The position numbers and the translations under genes were made by a program. 19,119 bases of DNA, from contig CADAPN010000034.1 in NCBI GenBank assembly GCA_902789835.1, forward strand, positions 1-19,119, read 5' to 3'. Shown piece after piece: positions 14,075-19,119 of the stretch. How positions within the stretch are numbered: the stretch's first letter is position 1; every line of letters starts with the position of its first letter. Below the pieces are notes generated by a model. It was not told where the DNA came from and made no database searches. It saw only the letters and a program-made list of their open reading frames with translations. The DNA is from Oscillospiraceae bacterium (GTDB lineage: Bacteria; Bacillota_A; Clostridia; Oscillospirales; Oscillospiraceae).

Positions 14075-16365
14075 CAGCCTTCCCTCCTGACCACGTTCAT
14101 CCGGTGGCTGTACGCCCCGTGTACGGTAACCCGCCCCTCATCCTCGGTGAATTTGACCCAGAAGGTCGCGTTTCCGAGGCGCCTGCGGGCGATCAGCATG
14201 CCCGTCTCCGAATCCAGAACGGCCTCGCCGTGCTCCCGGTAATCGTTCAGCACCGCGATGACATCGTCCGTCAGAATCATCCGGCTGTCCATCAGACGGC
14301 GGGCTTCGTCCGTATACGTCAGTTCATAATCCAGTTTCATTTCCGCGGTTTCCTCCTGCCAGAGTTCCCAGAGCAGCTCTCTCTTCAGATTCAGACGGTT
14401 GCAGCGCTTCTCGCTGATATCCGGCGGCGCTCCGGCGTCCGTGCCGTAGATCAGCTCCAGAATATGTCTGGACTCTCTCCCTTCCCGGGCGAAGCGGTCC
14501 CTGCAGGCCATACAGTAGGTGATGTAGGGTGCATCCGTACGCTCCAGCGCTTTCCGGGTGATTTCTCCGGCAACCTCCGGATTGGCGTAGGCGGTGAGTC
14601 CCCCGTAGCCGCAGCAGGGAGAGCGGTCTCCGGAGTATTCCGTCTCCACCAGCTTGACACCCAGGCGTGACGCCAGGTTCCGGATCGTCTCCTGGGTATG
14701 GGCATCGCCGCGGGCCCCGCAGGAATCGTGCAGCGCGGCGGGGCGGTCCATCCCCTTCGCACCCTCCGGCAAACCGATCTGCTCCAGAATATCCCAGATT
14801 CCGACGATCTCTCCGCCGATGGATTCCGCCAGCTCCTTGCGGCAGCTGGGGCAGCCTGCGATAATCACCGGGTCCCCAAGTTTGGAGAGCTCCGTCAGCA
14901 GGAACTCCCGTGTGCTCTCCTGCATCTCGAAGCGCCCGGCCCAGTCGCAGATCGCCCCGCAGCAGCCCAGCATCAGCGCCACCCCTCCGTCCAGGCGGCT
15001 GCAGAGGTCGAGATAGGCGGCCTTCACCGTCTCCGGTGCGATCGCCGAGGCCTGACATCCCGGGAAGAAGACATACCGGCAGGTTTCACGGCCCGGCTGC
15101 GGCCGGCTGAGGAAGGCGTCGGCGTTCGAAAACAGCATGTCCATCAGCGCAAACTCATGCGGCGCCAGGGGCATCTTGTCTGTGGAGACCATGTTCCGCC
15201 GGGCTACCGCACAGACGTGGGCCATGTCGAAGCCGTTGGGACAGACCACCGTGCACTGTCCGCAGAGGGTGCAGGCGTTCATCGGCTTGTTGAGCTGATG
15301 ATCGCCCATGATGATCTGGGTATTGTTATAGATTTCTTTGGAGAGGAGCCCGGGATATTTCTTATAGTGTTGCAGATAGGCGCAGCTCTTCATGCACTCT
15401 TCGCAGTGGCACTGGATGCATCTTGCTGCCTCCTGTGCCGCCTGTGCCGGCGTGTAGCCGCTCTTTTCCAAGGGAACACGGCGGAGTGCAGAGGCCTCCG
15501 AGAGATCCGTGTAGAGTCTGCTCTCTGTGGCTCCTTCGCTGCCGCGCATATTGCGCGGATCCAGGTTCTGAGCCAGGCGGTCCACCGTAAGGGCGGCTTT
15601 CTTCGCACCGAAGGCGGCAGCCATGACGCCCGCGCCGCAGCCGGTGACGAGGTTCTCCGCCTCCAGGATCATGAGCGCCGGATCTGCCTGTGCCGACGGG
15701 AACAGCTTCTTCGCCACGGTTTCGGAGGCGCAGAGCACATCGAAGGTCTCCCGCTGCCGGGCAAGAAAGTCTTCATCCAGGGTACAGCCGAAGACAAACT
15801 GAATGTCCTTGCCCTTCAGGCGCTTGAGCTCCAGAGAAAAGGCCTCTTCATCCAGAAACTCCGTCTCACAGTGCAAAAAGGCTTCCAGGTCTCCCTGCTC
15901 GCAGAACACCGTGGTCGGATAGGCTTTCTTTTCCAGCTCTCCCGCGAGAAACAGAGGGAACAGCCCCGAGCCCAGCACCGCGACGGTCTTCTTTTTCTTC
16001 GTCCGGAAAACGCTTCCGAGTCTGGAGGCCTGTCCGTAGCGCGCCGCAGCAGCCTCCACCGCGCGCACCGCGATCCCGTCCCCCCGCTCACACAGGCGGC
16101 ACTTTGCTTCACAGGGCGCTTCACAGCCCATGGACAGGATCAGAGGGAACGGCGTCGCCTTCTCATAAAGCTGCAGGGCTTTTTTGAAGTCTCCGCCCGC
16201 CGCCGCCTTCAGAAAGGCGCGGGTATCCAGTTTCAGCGGGCAGGCCGCGTTGCAGCTCGGCGGCTCTTCATAGACGCAGCGCGCCACCATGCTCTCCATT
16301 TCCTCTTTTGAGATGCGGTTGACTTTATATACGTGGGTCGAGCCTCGCTCCTGAATCTCGGGCAT
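14074..16365 (-). CDS. Dicluster-binding iron-sulfur oxidoreductase with HdrB-like CCG domains (DVU_1558-like)
   Basis: This 763-residue protein begins with the Cys-rich helical domain of glutamate synthase small subunit/DPD type (CNAACPL about 38-44; CEAPCEAKCRLC 81-92). A Rossmann-like segment follows (about 126-156, VAVLGSGLFPLFL), whose dinucleotide loop is degenerate (GxGxxP). Cys clusters come next (CIQCHCEECMKSC 316-328; CTLCGQCTVVCP 365-376), then two CCG domains as in heterodisulfide reductase HdrB (FFPGCQ...GCCGAICDW about 433-474; HDSCGARGD...SPCCGYGG 546-589; CMAC 618-621). About 90 further residues lack a recognised fold. It likely moves electrons and may carry unusual 4Fe-4S clusters in the CCG domains. 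First gene of the operon, with GGGAGGGAG 5 nt before the ATG and a promoter just upstream. Confidence 0.87.
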   Translation of the reverse strand: MPEIQERGSTHVYKVNRISKEEMESMVARCVYEEPPSCNAACPLKLDTRAFLKAAAGGDFKKALQLYEKATPFPLILSMGCEAPCEAKCRLCERGDGIAVRAVEAAAARYGQASRLGSVFRTKKKKTVAVLGSGLFPLFLAGELEKKAYPTTVFCEQGDLEAFLHCETEFLDEEAFSLELKRLKGKDIQFVFGCTLDEDFLARQRETFDVLCASETVAKKLFPSAQADPALMILEAENLVTGCGAGVMAAAFGAKKAALTVDRLAQNLDPRNMRGSEGATESRLYTDLSEASALRRVPLEKSGYTPAQAAQEAARCIQCHCEECMKSCAYLQHYKKYPGLLSKEIYNNTQIIMGDHQLNKPMNACTLCGQCTVVCPNGFDMAHVCAVARRNMVSTDKMPLAPHEFALMDMLFSNADAFLSRPQPGRETCRYVFFPGCQASAIAPETVKAAYLDLCSRLDGGVALMLGCCGAICDWAGRFEMQESTREFLLTELSKLGDPVIIAGCPSCRKELAESIGGEIVGIWDILEQIGLPEGAKGMDRPAALHDSCGARGDAHTQETIRNLASRLGVKLVETEYSGDRSPCCGYGGLTAYANPEVAGEITRKALERTDAPYITYCMACRDRFAREGRESRHILELIYGTDAGAPPDISEKRCNRLNLKRELLWELWQEETAEMKLDYELTYTDEARRLMDSRMILTDDVIAVLNDYREHGEAVLDSETGMLIARRRLGNATFWVKFTEDEGRVTVHGAYSHRMNVVRREG

Positions 16366-16402
16366 ACCGGTCTCCCTCCCAATCTCAGAATGGTTTTAGA
16401 AC

Positions 16403-16430
16403 ATAGAGAGGTCCCGAAGGACCTCTCTAT
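16403..16430 (-). promoter_or_regulatory. 12-bp palindrome with c(UUCG)g loop at the transcript 5' end
   Basis: ATAGAGAGGTCC (plus strand 16403-16414) and GGACCTCTCTAT (16419-16430) are perfect reverse complements around a 4-nt loop. Read on the minus strand the loop is UUCG closed by C-G, the very stable tetraloop. The palindrome touches the -10 element and spans the predicted start site, so it can be a 5' stabilising hairpin, an operator, or part of a terminator for the upstream Mo-enzyme gene. Confidence 0.65.
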
Positions 16431-16456
16431 TATAGCATTGCGTCTGGTTTTTGCAA
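16429..16456 (-). promoter_or_regulatory. Predicted extended -10 promoter of the trs-like operon
   Basis: On the minus strand TTGCAA (16451-16456) is followed after 16 bp by a perfect TATAAT (16429-16434), preceded by TGC as an extended -10 element. The start of transcription would be near 16422, about 57 nt upstream of the dicluster gene start. It is the best promoter match in the window. Confidence 0.7.
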
Positions 16457-16512
16457 AGGCTGCGTATCAGAGTGCCCTCCGTACGGCGGACACTCCGTTC
16501 AAAGTGCCCGGT

Positions 16513-16542
16513 CTGTCTCCCGTCCGGGAGGGCGGGAGACAG
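16513..16542 (-). terminator. Stem-loop after the Mo-enzyme gene, weak terminator candidate
   Basis: CTGTCTCCCG (16513-16522) pairs with CGGGAGACAG (16533-16542) with a 10-nt loop, 10 nt past the stop at 16553. No T-tract follows on the minus strand, so termination is uncertain. Confidence 0.4.
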
Positions 16543-16552
16543 AATGCTCTTC

Positions 16553-16867
16553 TCAGAGTGCCTTCAGGGCGGCGAGCACCTTGTCCGGCGTGGCCGGGAT
16601 ACGGGTGACACGGGCTCCGGTGGCATTGAAGATCGCGTTGAGGATGGCCGGGTGCGGCGCATCCAGCGGGGCCTCGCCGCAGCCGGCAGCACCGTAGGGG
16701 CCGGAGGGACGATAGGTCTCGTTGTAGACGAGCTCGATGTCATCAGGGATGTCCTTGATGTACGGGATGCCGCACTTGAGCAGGCTGGTGTGCTTCGACA
16801 GATCTTCGAAGTCCTCGGTCAGCGCAAGGCCGATGCCCTGTGCCAGGCCGCCGTAGAAGTTGCCGTC
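16553..16867 (-). pseudogene. Out-of-frame 3' fragment of the molybdenum hydroxylase
   Basis: In a frame different from the main coding region, 104 codons starting at DGNFYGGLAQGIGLALTEDF continue the Mo-hydroxylase protein and end at a TGA (16553-16555). They contain GAAGCGEAPLDAPHP, whose Glu (codon 16673-16675) corresponds to the catalytic glutamate of the xanthine oxidase/aldehyde oxidoreductase family. No start codon with a ribosome-binding site precedes the fragment, so it is not an independent gene. It shows that the intact gene once, or in truth, extended to 16553. Confidence 0.85.
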
Positions 16868-19119
16868 GTGTACATGTAGGTGGCAAACGGATCGCCCTGG
16901 GCGGTGTCCTGATCGATCGGATGATCGGCGCAGAAGGTGGTGACCCAGTTGCCTTCAACCTTCAGCTTCTTTCCGTCGGCGACCATCTCGTCATAGGTGC
17001 GGAAGGTGCCGTCGTCCTTCTTCATCTCGGCAACCAGCGCTTCTGCCGCGAGGCGGCAGGCGTTGCCGGACATGACCTGGGAGCGGGAGCCGCCGGCAGG
17101 TCCGGAGTTCGGGGTGTACTTGGTGTCGTTCATGACCAGGCGGATCTGCTCGGGCTTGATGCCTGCCTGGCGCAGGGTCTCATGAGCCGAGACCAGGATG
17201 CCCATGTCGGCGCCCTGTCCGTGATCCTCCCAGGAGGCGTACATGGTGACTGTGCCGTCCGGATTCAGCTCGGCGTAGGCGGAGGAGGTGTCAACACCGT
17301 CCAGGCCGCAGCCGTACACACCGAGGGAGACACCGATGCCGTACTTATACCGTCCGTCGGAAGCGGCGTTCTTCTCGGCAACTCTCTTCTTGCCGGCCTC
17401 ATACAGCGGGCGGGCCTTGTCAAACAGGGCTTCTTCGCAGTAAACCTCAGGCGGATAACCTGTCGGAATGGTGGTGCCTTCGGACTCCTTGTAGCAGTTC
17501 ATCGCGCGCATCTCGAACGGATCGATGCCCATCTTGGCCGCGAGGCAGTCGATGGCGATATCCGAGCCCATGAAGCTCTGCGGAGAACCGTAGGCACGGA
17601 AGGCGGAGCCCCAGGCGTGGTTCGTGAAGACCGTCTGGCTCTTGTTGCGGATGGAGGGGATGCCGTAGCCGGCGCCGGTGAACTGGCTCAGACGCATGGT
17701 CAGCAGGTCGCCGAACTCGGAGTACGGGCCGTGGTCGACATAGTTGTCGCCCCAGAGAGCCAGCAGCTTGCCGTTCTTGTCGGCCGCCAGCTTGATATGC
17801 ATGAAGGCCGGGGAACGCTTGCCGGTGTAGGTGATGTTCTGGAACTGGTTGAAGTTCAGGGACACGGGAACGCCCAGGATCTTGGCGGCCGCGCCGATGA
17901 GGGCTTCGTTCGTCGGGGAGAACTTGTAGCCGAAGGTACCGCCGGCGTGGTTCTGGACGATGCGGAGCTTCTCCATCGGGACACCGATACCGTCGGCGAT
18001 CATCGGCATGTGCAGATGGATACCGATGGACTTGGAGTGGACGGTGACCATGCCGTCTTCATCGATGTAGCCGTAGCCGTTGTCCGGTTCGAGGTGCAGG
18101 TGCGGCTGACGGGAGCAGTAGCTCTCGATCTCGACCTGCTGGGAATCGGGCACGCTGTCCCAGTCGAAGTCCGGTCCCTTGATGCAGTTGGTCTCGAAGA
18201 AGACGTTCGGGGTACCCGGGTGGATTTCGATGGCGTCGGGGGCCATGGCGTCAAGAGCGCTCATGTAGGCGGGCAGCTCTTCGATGTCGACCTTGACGGC
18301 ATCGGCAGCGGCGCGGGCATGCTCTTCGGTGTCGGCGGCAACGATCGCGATGGCATCGCCGAACTGGAAGATCTTGTCAGAACACAGGACCGGGCGCTCA
18401 AAGCCGTCGGTCTTGTTGTGCTTCGGCAGCATGACGAGGCCGTTGATCTTGTTGGAGCCGCCGGCAGCCAGGATGTCCTTGTAGGTGATGACCTTGACAA
18501 CGCCGGGCATCTTTTCGGCTTCGGATGTGTCGATGGACTTGATGTTGGCGTGGGAAACCTTTGCCTGAGTGAGGGCCAGACGCAGGCAGCCGGGCATCTT
18601 CAGCGCGTCATCTGCACCGAAGTCCCACTGACCGGTGACCTTCTGGGCTGCGGAGGGACGGATGTACTTGGTGCCCTTGATGCTGTCGCCGGTGGGCTTG
18701 AAGACCAGGTCTTCCTTGGTCATCTCACCGCGCAGAACCGCGGCGGCATCCATGACGGCGTCAACCAGCGGCTTGTAGCCGGTGCAGCGGCAGAGGTTGC
18801 GGGTCTTGTTGAACCAGTCGCGGACCTCTTCGCGGGTCGGGTTGGGATTCTGCTCCAGCAGGACCTTGGCGCTGATGATGAAGCCCGGGGTGCAGAAGCC
18901 GCACTGGGCGCAGCCGTGGGCCATCCAGGCAACCTGCAGGGGGTGCATGTCGCTGAGCGTGCCGACACCCTCGATGGTGGTGATCTCAGCATTGTCGGGA
19001 ACCTTGCTCATCTTCACGATGCAGGACTTGGTGACCTTGCCGTTCATGATGACGTTGCAGGCGCCGCAGTGGCCTTCGCCGCAGCCGATCTTGCAGCCGG
19101 TGAGCAGCAGATGCTCACG
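16819..19119 (-). CDS. Molybdenum-dependent aldehyde oxidoreductase, Mop-like (5' cut by window, 3' frameshifted)
   Basis: The frame is open to the window end, so the N-terminus (about 30 residues by family length) is missing. It starts in the plant-type [2Fe-2S] domain (CGEGHCGAC). The helical [2Fe-2S] domain follows (CAQCGFCTPGF, LCRCTGY), then directly the molybdopterin part (GGTFGYK, AFRAYGSPQ, GGSRSQVMSGNA). No FAD domain is present and the iron-sulfur and Mo parts are fused, as in Desulfovibrio gigas aldehyde oxidoreductase (about 907 residues) and unlike three-subunit xanthine dehydrogenases. Such enzymes oxidise aldehydes or hydroxylate heterocycles with water as oxygen source. After DPFATYMY (16870) the true continuation is absent and the frame shifts to a tail of about 16 unrelated residues ending at 16819. 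Codon use is strongly biased, suggesting high expression. Confidence 0.88.
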   Translation of the reverse strand, partial: REHLLLTGCKIGCGEGHCGACNVIMNGKVTKSCIVKMSKVPDNAEITTIEGVGTLSDMHPLQVAWMAHGCAQCGFCTPGFIISAKVLLEQNPNPTREEVRDWFNKTRNLCRCTGYKPLVDAVMDAAAVLRGEMTKEDLVFKPTGDSIKGTKYIRPSAAQKVTGQWDFGADDALKMPGCLRLALTQAKVSHANIKSIDTSEAEKMPGVVKVITYKDILAAGGSNKINGLVMLPKHNKTDGFERPVLCSDKIFQFGDAIAIVAADTEEHARAAADAVKVDIEELPAYMSALDAMAPDAIEIHPGTPNVFFETNCIKGPDFDWDSVPDSQQVEIESYCSRQPHLHLEPDNGYGYIDEDGMVTVHSKSIGIHLHMPMIADGIGVPMEKLRIVQNHAGGTFGYKFSPTNEALIGAAAKILGVPVSLNFNQFQNITYTGKRSPAFMHIKLAADKNGKLLALWGDNYVDHGPYSEFGDLLTMRLSQFTGAGYGIPSIRNKSQTVFTNHAWGSAFRAYGSPQSFMGSDIAIDCLAAKMGIDPFEMRAMNCYKESEGTTIPTGYPPEVYCEEALFDKARPLYEAGKKRVAEKNAASDGRYKYGIGVSLGVYGCGLDGVDTSSAYAELNPDGTVTMYASWEDHGQGADMGILVSAHETLRQAGIKPEQIRLVMNDTKYTPNSGPAGGSRSQVMSGNACRLAAEALVAEMKKDDGTFRTYDEMVADGKKLKVEGNWVTTFCADHPIDQDTAQGDPFATYMYTTATSTAAWHRASALR

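Noticed and set aside
16553..16867. Independent small gene after the Mo-hydroxylase
   Set aside because: The sequence is plainly the C-terminal part of the same protein in another frame, with no start codon and ribosome-binding site of its own.
16819..16880. Programmed ribosomal frameshift or translational bypass in the Mo-hydroxylase
   Set aside because: No slippery heptamer or downstream structure is evident, and family sequence is missing at the junction, which recoding could not restore.

Overview
The window looks like a chromosomal segment from a GC-rich member of the Clostridia (Bacillota). The evidence is the strong GGAGG-type ribosome-binding sites, a YesM/LytS-type sensor kinase, a GntR/LacI hybrid regulator of the AraR type, and a rich set of redox proteins typical of anaerobes. 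Species cannot be set from the sequence alone. No tRNA, rRNA, CRISPR array or mobile element was seen.

Region 1 (1-10240) is a sugar sensing, uptake and phosphorylation locus. A 5'-truncated sensor histidine kinase overlaps by 4 bp a lipoprotein resembling the transporter's own binding protein, which suggests a three-component sensor. An AraR-like regulator converges on this pair and is divergent from the transport operon. The operon holds a secreted sugar-binding protein, a dual-domain ABC ATPase, two permeases (YtfQ/YtfR/YtfT/YjfF type) and an FGGY carbohydrate kinase. A 16-nt repeat spaced 31 nt, the second copy being part of a near-perfect palindrome, sits on the operon promoter. A stem-loop with a short T-tract separates the binding-protein gene from the ATPase gene and probably sets their expression ratio.

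Region 2 (10330-16460, minus strand) is a tightly packed six-gene operon. It encodes a large HdrB/dicluster iron-sulfur oxidoreductase, a small CxxC/CPxC redox protein, a SAM methyltransferase, a C_GCAxxG_C_C-type cysteine-rich protein, a PaaK-like AMP-forming ligase and a radical SAM protein. Set and order match what I recall of the Desulfovibrio vulgaris DVU_1558 to DVU_1553 neighbourhood (TrsM/TrsS families), for which I know of no established function. It has its own extended -10 promoter, and the transcript would begin with a c(UUCG)g hairpin.

Region 3 (16553-19119, minus strand, running off the window) is a FAD-less molybdenum hydroxylase of the aldehyde oxidoreductase (Mop) type, directly upstream of the trs-like operon as at DVU_1559. 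Its reading frame is broken near 16868, and the last roughly 104 residues, with the catalytic Glu motif, are in another frame.

A recurring oddity is missing internal blocks. The kinase lacks about 21-22 residues after the phospho-His helix. The AraR-like regulator lacks the wing of its winged helix. The Mo-enzyme lacks about 36 residues plus a frameshift. Either deletions have accumulated in this strain or the assembly has lost short segments. The deletion sizes are estimates from remembered family consensus, not from alignments.
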